DNA of 64,000 bases from Desulfovibrio ferrophilus (GCF_003966735.1 NZ_AP017378.1:667501-731500); one strand, 5' to 3'. Positions 27,701 through 35,841 are shown, counted from the stretch's first letter. The notes: generated by a model not told the origin, from the sequence alone. Numbers and translations are program-made.

Positions 27701-28437
27701 GCAGCCTCCTTAGGATCCTGAATACGTCCTTCGGGGTCGTTGAAAACCGTGAAACGGCCGGGGCGTGCGAACCCTACCAGAGTCATCTCGGCCTTTTGGG
27801 CCACATCGAGACCTGTGGTCGTGACTGCTGCCCGGCTGATGACAGCTTTGAAGCCAGCACGTGCGATTTTGTCAGCCAGTGATGCTGTGGCTCGGGCGGA
27901 GATGAACAGGGTCAACTCCGCAGGGTGTTCACCAGCTGTGAACATGCGCGCGGCTATCCTGTCGATACAGTTGTGACGACCGATATCTTCGACGGTGTCA
28001 ATGAACTGCTCACGGCGGGGGCAGTAAACGGCCATGCGGTGAAAACAACCGGTGGCATCCCAACGTCCTCCGTCAGTCACGAATTCTTCCATGCGGGTCA
28101 GGATTTCATCGGCCTCCAGAGGGCGTTGCCTTGCGGCGGCAGGCCGCCCGGGGGCATCTGCTGGGATCAGGGAAAATTCCATTCCCGAGGTCTGTTGCAG
28201 GATTGGTATTTGCCCCTGTGAGCATAACTCGATCATTGCATGTCCCAATGCGAGGTCTGTCAGGTCCGTGGGGTAGGCCCAGAGTTGGACAGGTTCCGAG
28301 GCAGGCCAGAGCAAAGTGACACGGACCTCCGGGGTCACGGTGTCGGTATAGTCGCGCCAGGCGCCGCTCTCAAACCGTCGACATTTGGCCGTGGCCAGGC
28401 CATCGGCCGGCAGGGATGATGTGCTGGTCTTTGGCAT
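27697..28437 (-). CDS. fdhD: FdhD-family formate dehydrogenase sulfur-delivery protein, variant without CxxC loop
   Basis: FdhD proteins pass sulfur from a cysteine desulfurase to the Mo/W-bis-MGD cofactor before insertion. Family marks are present: WAYPTDLTDLALGHAMIEL near residue 50, TGCFHRMAVY, DIGRHNCIDRI and LFISARATASLADKIARAG, FKAVISRAAVTTTGLDVAQ. However, the flexible loop that normally carries the sulfur-carrying Cys pair (CGxCG, near residue 120) is missing; that stretch reads PADAPGRPAAARQRPLEADEI. Only isolated cysteines remain elsewhere, including one in TGC where Gly-Gly is usual. ATG at 28437 follows AGGAGACC. It is coupled to mobA. The mechanism may therefore differ from the E. 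coli protein. Confidence 0.88.
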   Translation of the reverse strand: MPKTSTSSLPADGLATAKCRRFESGAWRDYTDTVTPEVRVTLLWPASEPVQLWAYPTDLTDLALGHAMIELCSQGQIPILQQTSGMEFSLIPADAPGRPAAARQRPLEADEILTRMEEFVTDGGRWDATGCFHRMAVYCPRREQFIDTVEDIGRHNCIDRIAARMFTAGEHPAELTLFISARATASLADKIARAGFKAVISRAAVTTTGLDVAQKAEMTLVGFARPGRFTVFNDPEGRIQDPKEAA

Positions 28438-28446
28438 GGTGGTCTC

Positions 28447-29334
28447 CTAAAAACCCAGTCCGGACAGGGTTGGGCGGGAGTACCCCTCGTTTCCAGCCAG
28501 GATATCCAGGCTCAGGGATTCGAGATCATCGATCAGTGGTAGCGCTGCCTTGTCCAATTCGCGGAAGTCTGCTGACTTGATGTACATCTTGCAGGATTCG
28601 CAAACCTCGACCCGGTACCCTGTTTCATCGTCAGCGCTGAAATAGGCCAGTTTTTGTGCATCGGTTTCGCCACAGAAGGCGCAGGCCATGCGAGGGACGC
28701 GGTAACTCGTCGAGCAGAACGAGCAGTTTACGTAACGGAAGCCTGATTTCTCGCGCAATTCGCCCATGAGAGGCAGGCTGGCGCAGATGGGGCAATGACC
28801 ATGCGACCAGACCATTTGTGAGTCGTGCTTATCGTCCAGCAGGGCTGCTGCCGCACCGATGGACGGAGACAGGCTGGCCTGCACGAGGAAGGGCAAGGTG
28901 CGAGGGGCTTCGGGAGTTTTTTCTGCCATGGCTTCGAAGTAGGATTCATCACCACTCAAGTGCGCGGCAAAAGCGATATCCAGATCGAGATTGTCGCTGT
29001 TCAGGTCCTGCTCGATGAGTTGTCCTGCCTTGCCAAGGCCGTCTTCCCGTACCGTAATGAGAGCCAGAAATTCCTTGAACAGGGCCTCTGCCTGTATTCT
29101 GTCATAAGGAAACTGTTCCCTCTCAACGAGGGGGGCGCCTTGGGCGTGCTGTCCTTCCGAAGTCAGTTGCTCCTCTGAAGGTGCGTTGACCTTGGCTTCG
29201 CCTCTAGCGATGAGTTGACGACGGAAAACTGCGTCAACCAATTCCAGGAGGTCGTTGGGAATATCGCCACGCTTCTTCAATGTCTCAATACGTTTGGACA
29301 GTCGCTTGAGATCCAGGTCGGCAGAAAAGGACAT
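28447..29334 (-). CDS. fdhE: formate dehydrogenase accessory protein FdhE
   Basis: A cytosolic zinc-type chaperone that assists assembly of formate dehydrogenase. The 295-residue protein has a helical N-terminal half, then a C-terminal region with four CxxC sites: HCPICASLP, NCSFCSTSYR, MACAFCGE and VCESCKMYIK. The latter two are followed by the typical DxxLDxLxL-like segment (LPLIDDLESLSLDILA). The ATG at 29334 was chosen over the longer frame at 29415 because AAGGA is placed before it and the extension has no family similarity. It is the first gene of the accessory operon and is divergent from tupA. Confidence 0.92.
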   Translation of the reverse strand: MSFSADLDLKRLSKRIETLKKRGDIPNDLLELVDAVFRRQLIARGEAKVNAPSEEQLTSEGQHAQGAPLVEREQFPYDRIQAEALFKEFLALITVREDGLGKAGQLIEQDLNSDNLDLDIAFAAHLSGDESYFEAMAEKTPEAPRTLPFLVQASLSPSIGAAAALLDDKHDSQMVWSHGHCPICASLPLMGELREKSGFRYVNCSFCSTSYRVPRMACAFCGETDAQKLAYFSADDETGYRVEVCESCKMYIKSADFRELDKAALPLIDDLESLSLDILAGNEGYSRPTLSGLGF

Positions 29335-29597
29335 GTTGGCTTCCTTGGTTACGGTGGGGACGACTTGGCAACATCCTACACCTTTTGGAATGCCATGGAA
29401 AATAGAGTCTATCATTTTCGAATGATTGTATAAAATGTGCTTCGCTGAGTGCCTGAACAGGTTTTATAGGTGTCAAATCTTGAGTATACCTTGTTTTGTG
29501 GACAGGCATTGATGAAAAGCATATTTGTTGGCACAAGTTAGTTTATGTTATTTATGGTAGAAGTGTGCATGAATAAATCCCTTTGAGGAGGAATACC
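29335..29597. promoter_or_regulatory. divergent promoter region of fdhE operon and tupABC
   Basis: This AT-rich 263-base region must hold both promoters. An inverted repeat ATCATTTTCGAATGAT (29411-29426, 6-base arms) beside TATAAAAT-like sequence (29428-29434) is the best operator candidate, and a shared W/Mo-responsive regulator would fit both sides. I could not identify a known ModE or TunR motif with confidence. Confidence 0.45.
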
Positions 29598-30425
29598 GTG
29601 AAGAAAATGCTTGTGGCGACAACTGTGGCCCTGTCTTTGATCATGATGCTGGCAACCGTCGGTATGGCCAAGGACGTCTTGATGATGGCCACCACAACCA
29701 GTACTGATAATACCGGTCTGCTGGACGAGTTGGCCCCTATGTTTACTGAGGATACGGGCATTGATTTGCGCTGGACTGCTATTGGAACTGGCAAGGCCTT
29801 GGCTATGGGTCGCAATTGTGATGTGGATGTTCTTTTGGTGCACGCTCCCGGTGCGGAGAAAAAGGAAGTTGATGCCGGGAATGCAATTGATCGCACCCAG
29901 CTGATGTATAATGACTTCGTGATTATCGGGCCTGCTTCTGACCCCGCAGGTGTTAAGGGTATGGGCGTGGTCGAGGCCATGAAGACGTTCGCTGTTAAGC
30001 ATGGTGTCTTCTGCAGCCGTGGTGACAACTCCGGCACCAACAAGAAGGAGCTTTCCTTGTGGAAGGCCGCCGGGATGGCAGTGCCTGAGAAGCAGGATTG
30101 GTATGTGCAGACCGGTCAGGGTATGATTGCCACCATCCGTGTTGCCGCAGAGAAGGGTGGCTATACTATGACTGACCGTGGTACCTACATCAAGTATGAG
30201 GCAAACGAGAAGGGTAACCCTGCGCTGAAGGTGTTGGTTGAGGGTGACAAGACTCTGTTTAATCAGTACAGCGCCATGGCCGTGAATCCTGCCAAGTGCC
30301 CCAAGGTCCAGTATGAGCTGGCCGGAAAGTTTATTGATTGGATGGCTTCTGCCAAAGCGCAGAAGGCTATCGCTGACTTCCGCCTGATGGGCAAGCAGTT
30401 GTTTACGCCTAACGCAGGGATGTAA
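29598..30425 (+). CDS. tupA: tungstate ABC transporter substrate-binding protein
   Basis: It captures tungstate in the periplasm with very high affinity. The GTG at 29598 has GAGGAGG nearby and starts a signal peptide ending near MAKD. The mature start carries the TupA signature TTTSTDNTGLLD. Other conserved parts are DVLLVHAPGAEKK, YNDFVIIGP, SRGDNSGTNKKE, WYVQTGQGM and the C-terminal NQYSAMAVNP. The length (275 residues) is typical. Permease and ATPase genes follow. The position opposite the formate dehydrogenase accessory operon links tungsten uptake with use. Confidence 0.95.
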   Translation: MKKMLVATTVALSLIMMLATVGMAKDVLMMATTTSTDNTGLLDELAPMFTEDTGIDLRWTAIGTGKALAMGRNCDVDVLLVHAPGAEKKEVDAGNAIDRTQLMYNDFVIIGPASDPAGVKGMGVVEAMKTFAVKHGVFCSRGDNSGTNKKELSLWKAAGMAVPEKQDWYVQTGQGMIATIRVAAEKGGYTMTDRGTYIKYEANEKGNPALKVLVEGDKTLFNQYSAMAVNPAKCPKVQYELAGKFIDWMASAKAQKAIADFRLMGKQLFTPNAGM

Positions 30426-30511
30426 AAGATGAGCTTCGGCTGTACCGAGGTTGTCATATTCTAAAAGATTGGGGGGATGCGATATGCATCCCCTCTTGCA
30501 ATTGAGGATGT

Positions 30512-31207
30512 ATGGATTATTTGCTCGACGGCCTCATGCAGGCATTTGTTCTTCTTTTTTCAGGGCATGAGGAGACCTATTCGGCGGTGTCGATCACCAT
30601 TATGGTCTCGTCTCTGTCCATCGCCTGTTGTCTGATAATTGGAGCTCCGCTGGGGTTTCTTCTGGGCAACAACAAGTTCCCGGGACGCAAAGTCCTGCGG
30701 ATGCTCATGGATACCCTGCTTTCATTCCCCACTGTGGTTATTGGTCTGCTGGTTTATGCCATGCTGTCCTCGAAAGGCCCCTTGGGCGAGTTGGGGTTGC
30801 TGTTTACCATTCCCGGCATTGCCGTGGGGCAGACATTGCTCGGCCTGCCCATCGTCATCGCCATGACCGCCACGGCAGTGGAGAACATGGACAGTCGCCT
30901 GAAGCCGACTCTGCGGACTCTGGGCGCGTCGCCTCGTCAGGTGCTTCTGACCACGCTTTGGGAAGCGCGTTTTCATATGGCTTTGGCCGCAGTGGCTGCC
31001 TATGGCCGCATCGTCTCTGAGATAGGGATTTCGATGATGGTTGGTGGTAACATCAAATGGCACACCCGGACCATTACCACCGCCATTGCACTGGAAACGG
31101 GCAAAGGGCAGTTTGCTATGGGTATCGCTTTGGGACTGGTGTTGCTACTCATCGCTTTTGCCGTGAACTTGTCCGTTGTTGGGCTGAGAAGGATGGCTGA
31201 GAAATGA
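30512..31207 (+). CDS. tupB: tungstate ABC transporter permease
   Basis: An integral membrane subunit (231 residues) of the TupABC importer. Segments such as TIMVSSLSIACCLIIGAPLGFLLG and LLSFPTVVIGLLVYAML show five to six helices. The cytoplasmic coupling loop, with the EAA-type motif, reads TLRTLGASPRQVLLTTLWEARFHMALAAVAAYGRIVSEIG. The conserved stretch MMVGGNIKWHTRTITTAIALET near the C-terminus is characteristic of TupB. The start ATG at 30512 has GAGGATGT upstream. Its stop overlaps the ATPase gene by four bases. Confidence 0.94.
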   Translation: MDYLLDGLMQAFVLLFSGHEETYSAVSITIMVSSLSIACCLIIGAPLGFLLGNNKFPGRKVLRMLMDTLLSFPTVVIGLLVYAMLSSKGPLGELGLLFTIPGIAVGQTLLGLPIVIAMTATAVENMDSRLKPTLRTLGASPRQVLLTTLWEARFHMALAAVAAYGRIVSEIGISMMVGGNIKWHTRTITTAIALETGKGQFAMGIALGLVLLLIAFAVNLSVVGLRRMAEK

Positions 31208-31869
31208 GTCCATTGCTGTATGAACTGCGTGATGTGGTGCAAGAATATGGTGGCAGGGAAGTTTTGCGAGTGCCGAAGCTTGATCTCTACGAACGTAGGA
31301 TAACCGGCTTGGCTGGACCCAACGGCAGCGGCAAGAGTACCTTGATGCGTTTGTTGGCCTTTCTGGAATCTCCCGCTCACGGTGTTGTGAAATACGCGGG
31401 CAATGGGAAGGCGGATGCCGACAATGGCGTGCGGCGCGAGGTGACCCTGCTGACGCAGGAACCGTATTTGCTGAAGAGATCGGTTGCCGCCAATGTGGCC
31501 TATGGCATGAAGGTGCGGGGGCTTGGTGCCAGCCTGGAACGAGTGGGGCATTCGCTTGAAATGGTCGGGCTTGATCCTGAGCTGTTCATGCATCGGGCGT
31601 GGTATGAACTGTCCGGTGGGGAAGCTCAGCGGGTTGCGTTGGCTGCTCGTCTGGTGCTGCGGCCCAAGGTTCTTCTGCTGGACGAACCCACGGCAAGCCT
31701 CGATGAAGTGAGTGTTGATCGCATACATCATGCTGTTCTGGCTGCCCGCGAGCAGTGGGGAACAACTCTGGTCGTTGTCAGTCATGACATGGGCTGGTTG
31801 AATAAAGTGTGCGACGAGATAATATCCCTGCGCAGCGGTCGAATTCAATCGCCTGACAATTCATCCTGA
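31204..31869 (+). CDS. tupC: tungstate ABC transporter ATP-binding protein
   Basis: The ATPase that powers tungstate import. Walker A is GPNGSGKST (residues 39-46), the Q loop is LLTQEPYLLK, the signature is LSGGEAQ (near 137), Walker B with catalytic Glu is VLLLDEPTASLD, and the switch His is in VVVSHDMGW. The 221-residue length matches TupC-type subunits without the extra regulatory domain found in many ModC proteins. It starts inside the end of tupB (ATGA). No terminator is evident right behind it. Confidence 0.93.
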   Translation: MSPLLYELRDVVQEYGGREVLRVPKLDLYERRITGLAGPNGSGKSTLMRLLAFLESPAHGVVKYAGNGKADADNGVRREVTLLTQEPYLLKRSVAANVAYGMKVRGLGASLERVGHSLEMVGLDPELFMHRAWYELSGGEAQRVALAARLVLRPKVLLLDEPTASLDEVSVDRIHHAVLAAREQWGTTLVVVSHDMGWLNKVCDEIISLRSGRIQSPDNSS

Positions 31870-32519
31870 GGCGTTGTTTTACTCATCCTGAGGACGTTTT
31901 TGGCTTTTGCCTCCTATGGCAATGGTGTCTTCATGCTGTTGCTATTCGTTGTTTTTAGTTGTTGTGAGTTTCTGTGCGTGTTCTTTTTTCGGTTTGAAGG
32001 TTTGTTTTCAACTCTGGATGACTGTAAGGCGAAGCTTGTGGCCTCTCCTTTTGTTCTATGTTGATAGCTGCGTGGCTTGATTTTTTTTGTTTGGATGCAA
32101 TCTGTTTTGCATGAGGATTGATCGGTCTGTTGTCGTTGAGTGTTTTAAAATAAAAAAAGGAGGCCTGACCCGGTGTCGCGGACGGGCCAGACCTCTAACT
32201 GTGTGTGAAACCGCCAGAGTGCTGAGGGGGAATGACCTGGCAGTCAATAGAAGTGTAAAACGTGCAGAGGATTTGTCAATACTAAAAAAAACCATTTGAA
32301 TTTTGGTGGGTTGTGTCTGCTTGTTGTAGGTGTTTGGCGTCATTGATAACAATATTTGTGGCAATATTGTGAAATCCAAGCTGATTTGTGATGATTGTCT
32401 GGTGGGGGTATCTAGTGAGCCAAACGCAATTTTAACCGGGGGGGCGCTTGACCTGTTGGGTGAACTCTGGTCCTCAATACCGATCCATACCGCACTGAAG
32501 GCTCAGGGAGAGTACTGAT
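31870..32519. other. 650-base gene-poor stretch with one large hairpin
   Basis: T-rich and of low coding character. The only structure I can support is an imperfect hairpin at 32161-32194 with an A tract before it (a T tract on the minus strand). The minus-strand 107-residue frame across it has no signs of a real protein. The last bases carry the ribosome site of the mobB-like gene. Confidence 0.5.
32150..32194 (-). terminator. possible intrinsic terminator on the minus strand
   Basis: AGGCCTGACCCG and CGGGCCAGACCT pair with two mismatches; AAAATAAAAAAAGG precedes it on the plus strand, giving a U-rich end in a minus-strand transcript. No minus-strand gene feeds it, so it could end an unannotated RNA. 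Confidence 0.35.
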
Positions 32520-33227
32520 ATGATAGCTGTAAGCATCGTTGGCTATAAGGATACGGGCAAGACGACGTTGGCTCTGGCATTGGGCGAGGAGCTGAGGAGC
32601 CGGGGCGTCTCCATTGCTGCGGTCAAGTTCACGCATCATGACGGCGTGGACATTGAGGGGACGGACACCGAACGATTGCGCAGGGTCTATGGCAGTGCTG
32701 CTCTGCTGAGCCCGGATGGGGCTGCGTTGTTCTGGGAGGGGAAACGCTATTTGCCCGATTTGTTGCCGCTGCTCAACGCCGATGTCGTGGTTGTGGAAGG
32801 GGGCAAGAGCCTTGGATGGCTGCCACGAATTCTGTTGCTGCGTTCCATCGCCGATGCCGGAAGTCTTGGTGAAGATTTGGCCCTGGCGAGCTACGGTGAT
32901 GTAGAGGGGTATAAAATGAACCACGTGACCGATGTTTCCGCTTTGGCCGATCTGGTGCTGGAAAAGGGCTTTGCCCTGGCAGGTTTGGATTGCGGGGCCT
33001 GCGGACGTCCAGACTGTGCGTCGCTGGCGCGTGACATTGTGGCGGGAAAAGCCACGGTGAAGGAATGCCAGTCTCAGTTCTCCGGGGTCGAGGTGACCGT
33101 GGGCGGGAATACTATCGCCATGAATCCCTTTGTGCAGCGGGTTTTTTCTGCGTCTCTGGTGGGAATGCTCAAGGAATTCAAGGGATATGCACCGGGCCCC
33201 ATCGAGATCAAACTTCAAGGGAAGTAG
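32520..33227 (+). CDS. MobB-like GTPase with C-terminal Fe-S motif (235 aa)
   Basis: A MobB-type molybdopterin-guanine-dinucleotide adaptor. The P-loop GYKDTGKTT is at residues 8-16 and VKFTHHDG, DTERLRRVYGSAALLSPD and ADVVVVEGGKSLGWLPRI follow. Beyond the usual MobB length of about 160 residues, the protein has a second domain with C158, C161, C166 and C183 (C-x2-C-x4-C-x16-C, starting GLDCGACGRPDC). This is the same spacing as the [4Fe-4S] motif of RnfB-type proteins, so it probably holds an Fe-S cluster. It starts at an ATG at 32520 and is monocistronic near tupABC. It may help insert or guide cofactor to the W/Mo enzymes. Confidence 0.87.
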   Translation: MIAVSIVGYKDTGKTTLALALGEELRSRGVSIAAVKFTHHDGVDIEGTDTERLRRVYGSAALLSPDGAALFWEGKRYLPDLLPLLNADVVVVEGGKSLGWLPRILLLRSIADAGSLGEDLALASYGDVEGYKMNHVTDVSALADLVLEKGFALAGLDCGACGRPDCASLARDIVAGKATVKECQSQFSGVEVTVGGNTIAMNPFVQRVFSASLVGMLKEFKGYAPGPIEIKLQGK

Positions 33228-33585
33228 GCTGCTGTTTCGTTATCGCGAGCCCTGGGTGTGCGGGGCGGGAGGCTGGTCAATTTTGATTTTGCCGTGGATA
33301 TCTGCTTTCTGCATCAGGATCGTCATGAATTCCAAGTGATTGAGGTTTGTAGTCCTCTGATGAACCAATGATGGTTGCCACCGGAGGTCCCTCAAAGGTT
33401 GACTTTGGCACAGCTTTCAATGCCCGTGAGTGTCAAGTCGATAAGCGGTGGGGATTGATCCTGTCCGAGCTTGTTGATTGCCGTTTGGCTGCGAATATGG
33501 AGGGGAGGAGAGATGGGGTATTGTTCATGGGTGTTTTTTCTTGACTGCCAACAGGCCCTCGGATAAATATTCTCCCTCTCAAATC
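33228..33585. other. intergenic stretch between mobB-like gene and tRNA-Thr
   Basis: I see no convincing gene, operator or repeat here. Sequence just before 33586 (AT-rich, about 33560-33580) could hold the tRNA promoter but no clear boxes stand out. Confidence 0.45.
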
Positions 33586-33661
33586 GCCAACGTAGCTCAG
33601 ATGGTAGAGCAGCTGATTCGTAATCAGCAGGTCTGGAGTTCAATTCTCCACGTTGGCTCCA
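33586..33661 (+). tRNA. tRNA-Thr (anticodon CGT)
   Basis: A full cloverleaf of 76 nt with encoded CCA. The acceptor GCCAACG pairs with CGTTGGC, the D arm carries AGCTCAGATGGTAGAGC, the anticodon arm CTGATTCGTAATCAG has CGT at 33619-33621, and the T arm carries GGAGTTCAATTCTCC. The anticodon reads ACG threonine codons. It stands alone with its own terminator. Confidence 0.96.
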
Positions 33662-33670
33662 AAGATTATC

Positions 33671-33711
33671 AAAGGGCCACGATATCCATGCCGGATACCG
33701 TGGCCCTTTTC
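33671..33711 (+). terminator. intrinsic terminator after tRNA-Thr
   Basis: AAAGGGCCACG...CGTGGCCCTTT forms an extended stem with an inner TATCC/GGATA pairing and a T tail. It may also help end the convergent barrel gene on the other strand. Confidence 0.85.
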
Positions 33712-33740
33712 TGTGGGTCTTTTTGTTTGATTGGGGCGGA

Positions 33741-34424
33741 TTAGAATTTGTAGCGTAGTCCAAATGTCACTTCAGTGGCAGTCATGTTTGCAACAGAGTG
33801 CGCCTCGTCGATGGGGGCGACATTTTCCCATCTGGCTTTCCCCATGTCGATATAGCGCAAGAGCACATCTGCGGTAAGGTGCTCATTGATCGCATATCCA
33901 ACTCCCGCACCAACATTCCACGCAAAATCAGTTTTGGTTACTTCTCGACCCTCATATTCCACAAACAGACCAAGCAATTCATTAACTGAATTGTCACTTT
34001 CATGAATTGCCAAGCCAGCTCCCGCCATGATGAACGGTGTGAATTTGGAGTCATTTCTGAAGTCGTAGAAGACATTGAGCATGACAGTGTGTGTCGTCAG
34101 ATCCTGTTCAACATCATAGGTGCCACTTGTGGTGGGCTTTTTATCGTGTTGGTAATTTGTCCGGTACATGTATTCAATTTCAGCCCGGATATCCTGCTTG
34201 AATTCGTACCCTGCTGCTGCGCCTAGAGTGAGAACAGTCTCGCTGCTGTCCCTGGTGTATTCCGAAGTGACATCACCAATGGCGTCACTGGTCCAGTTCC
34301 CATTGGCAAAAGCCATGATTGACGGGCCTGTTTTTCCTGCAAGATAGAAGCCTGTTTCTTGGGCAAAGGCACTTTGAGATGATAGCAGAAGAGCGACCAG
34401 GATGAGGAGTGTGTGTCTGAGCAT
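33741..34424 (-). CDS. outer-membrane beta-barrel protein (227 aa)
   Basis: It has a signal peptide ending SAFAQ, then alternating strands with the typical barrel features: FYLAGKTGPSI, LTLGAAAGYEFKQDIRAEIEYMYR, HTVMLNVFYDFRNDSKFTPFIMAGAGLA, WNVGAGVGYAINEHLTADVLLRYIDMG, and the C-terminal strand ending in an aromatic residue (VTFGLRYKF). This is the OmpW/Omp_b-brl type with eight strands. The family has varied roles, such as small-molecule permeation or adhesion. The gene is monocistronic. The ligand or role cannot be given. Confidence 0.85.
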   Translation of the reverse strand: MLRHTLLILVALLLSSQSAFAQETGFYLAGKTGPSIMAFANGNWTSDAIGDVTSEYTRDSSETVLTLGAAAGYEFKQDIRAEIEYMYRTNYQHDKKPTTSGTYDVEQDLTTHTVMLNVFYDFRNDSKFTPFIMAGAGLAIHESDNSVNELLGLFVEYEGREVTKTDFAWNVGAGVGYAINEHLTADVLLRYIDMGKARWENVAPIDEAHSVANMTATEVTFGLRYKF

Positions 34425-34769
34425 CGTATGATTCCAGTAGGTTGAATGTGAAAAGAGTTCGTGCTTCTAGCTATGGGAAAGTGGAGTGTCAATAGTCTGT
34501 GGCAGGGCGGAAATTGAAGCTCGACATGTGACCCCATAGAGGAGGCGCCAGCAGGGGATAGCTGTAATTGAACTCGGTGTTTTTCAGTTCTTTTCTTTGA
34601 TTCGAATCATTCATTGTTTGTGATGCTTGATCTGAGCGTTTGCGTAGGAATGTGATGATGTAGTGCTTGATGCCCGTTGCGCATTGCTGGCTGTCGACAA
34701 TCCAGTCTTGGGTGTTGTATATGTTGCGTTCAAACATCGGGGGATGAAGAACTCATTGGAGGGGGCAAT
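34425..34769. other. divergent intergenic region barrel gene / DUF4412-like gene
   Basis: About 345 bases between two divergent exported-protein genes. I find no clear repeat or palindrome. The G-rich ribosome site (GGAGGGGGC) of the downstream gene lies at the end. Confidence 0.45.
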
Positions 34770-35591
34770 ATGCGTCGATTGTTTTTAAGTGTCTGTGTTT
34801 TAATGATATGGTCCACCGCTGCATGTGCGGCGTCGGATGTGGTGGCGACCTATGTCTATCAGGACGGCACCATGATGACCCTGTGTGTGCGCGACTCCGA
34901 GCATGTGCGCATGGATACCTCGCCGACCAGCTACACGCTGCTCAAGGGCAACAAGGTCTATTCAGTCAACAAGGACGATGATGGCAACTGGCAGGTTATG
35001 GATATGGCAAAGATGGCTGCCATGTCTGCCGGTATGGGCAGTATGTTCGGTGGTGGTACTCCTGACCCTGCTGATAGCGAATTGACTTACACCAAGACCG
35101 GTAAGAAAGAGAAAGTGGCCGGGTACACTGGGCTGGTTTACAGTGCAGAGTACAAGGAAAACGGCAAAGTGGTCAGTCGTGATGAGGCTGTTTTGTCTAC
35201 GCACTCCGACCTCAAACAGGTCAATGAGGGGTGGGTGGCCTTTGCCAGAGCGATGACCAAGGCCATGGGGCATTCCGCTGCCGCGTCGATGGACAAGAGC
35301 CTCGAGCAGGCAGAAGAATATGGCTATGGCGGAATGCTGCGCTATGGCGATGAAATGCGCTTGAAGAGTTTGAAGAAAACGAGCCTCAAGGCGTCCTACT
35401 TTTCATTGCCAGCAGGTGCCCAGCAGATGCAGGTGCAGCAGCCCCCTCAGCAGTCTCAGCAGCAATCCGATAGCACTGGCCTAGGGCAGGATGCCAAGGA
35501 TGTGGGGCAGGCTGCCCGAGACGAGGCTAAGGATTCTACTATTGAAGGTGTGCGCGAGGGCGTGCGCGACGTATTTAAAAGCCTTTTTTAA
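34770..35591 (+). CDS. exported protein resembling DUF4412 family (273 aa)
   Basis: A signal peptide (LFLSVCVLMIWSTAACAAS) precedes a domain whose start (VVATYVYQDGTMMTLCVRDSEHVRMD) and YLLKGNKVYSV-like line recall DUF4412, a beta-rich periplasmic domain of unknown role. A Met/Gly-rich stretch (MAKMAAMSAGMGSMFGGG) interrupts it near residue 90. The C-terminal 50 residues are unusual: a Gln-rich stretch (QQMQVQQPPQQSQQQS) and then an amphipathic helical end (DAKDVGQAARDEAKDSTIEGVREGVRDVF). It starts at ATG 34770 after GGAGGGGGC and has its own terminator. Confidence 0.7.
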   Translation: MRRLFLSVCVLMIWSTAACAASDVVATYVYQDGTMMTLCVRDSEHVRMDTSPTSYTLLKGNKVYSVNKDDDGNWQVMDMAKMAAMSAGMGSMFGGGTPDPADSELTYTKTGKKEKVAGYTGLVYSAEYKENGKVVSRDEAVLSTHSDLKQVNEGWVAFARAMTKAMGHSAAASMDKSLEQAEEYGYGGMLRYGDEMRLKSLKKTSLKASYFSLPAGAQQMQVQQPPQQSQQQSDSTGLGQDAKDVGQAARDEAKDSTIEGVREGVRDVFKSLF

Positions 35592-35608
35592 GCGCCTGAT
35601 TATCCACC

Positions 35609-35646
35609 AAAACCCCGTAACAGCCTGTGCTGTTGCGGGGTTTTTT
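35609..35646 (+). terminator. intrinsic terminator after DUF4412-like gene
   Basis: AACCCCGTAACAG with CTGTTGCGGGGTT forms a stem with one mismatch and is followed by six T bases. Confidence 0.88.
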
Positions 35647-35671
35647 GCGGAAAAAGACTTGATTTATCCCT

Positions 35672-35689
35672 ACTGAGTGAATACTCAGT
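35672..35689. promoter_or_regulatory. TetR-type operator, distal copy
   Basis: ACTGAGTGAATACTCAGT: 6-base inverted arms with a 6-base centre. It repeats the arms of the site at 35804-35823 and has the typical look of TetR-family operators. It lies about 170 bases before the TetR gene. Confidence 0.75.
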
Positions 35690-35767
35690 TTGTGAAAAAG
35701 AAATACCGTGATTTATGGTATTTGGCGGCTAATCCCCCATTTTTCATAAGATTATGGCTTCTTCCCC

Positions 35768-35796
35768 TTGACAGGGGGAGAGATTGATAATTAAAT
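35768..35796 (+). promoter_or_regulatory. candidate sigma-70 promoter of the TetR/SulP unit
   Basis: TTGACA (35768-35773) and TTAAAT (35791-35796) are separated by 17 bases. The operator starting eight bases later would overlap the start of transcription and block it. Confidence 0.6.
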
Positions 35797-35803
35797 AACA
35801 TGC

Positions 35804-35823
35804 GACTGAGCGAGTACTCAGTC
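35804..35823. promoter_or_regulatory. TetR-type operator, proximal copy
   Basis: GACTGAGCGAGTACTCAGTC: perfect 7-base inverted arms around a 6-base centre, matching the distal copy in all arm positions it shares. It lies 19 bases before the TetR start, suggesting self-regulation. Confidence 0.8.
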
Positions 35824-35841
35824 AGGTTTTCAGGAGATGAA

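Noticed and set aside
29535-29560. TGGCAC-type sigma-54 promoter before tupA
   Set aside because: The -24 element TGGCAC is present but the -12 GC element is absent at the right distance.
32056-32379. A 107-codon minus-strand frame in the tupC-mobB gap
   Set aside because: No ribosome site, no domain, low-complexity composition in an AT-rich stretch.
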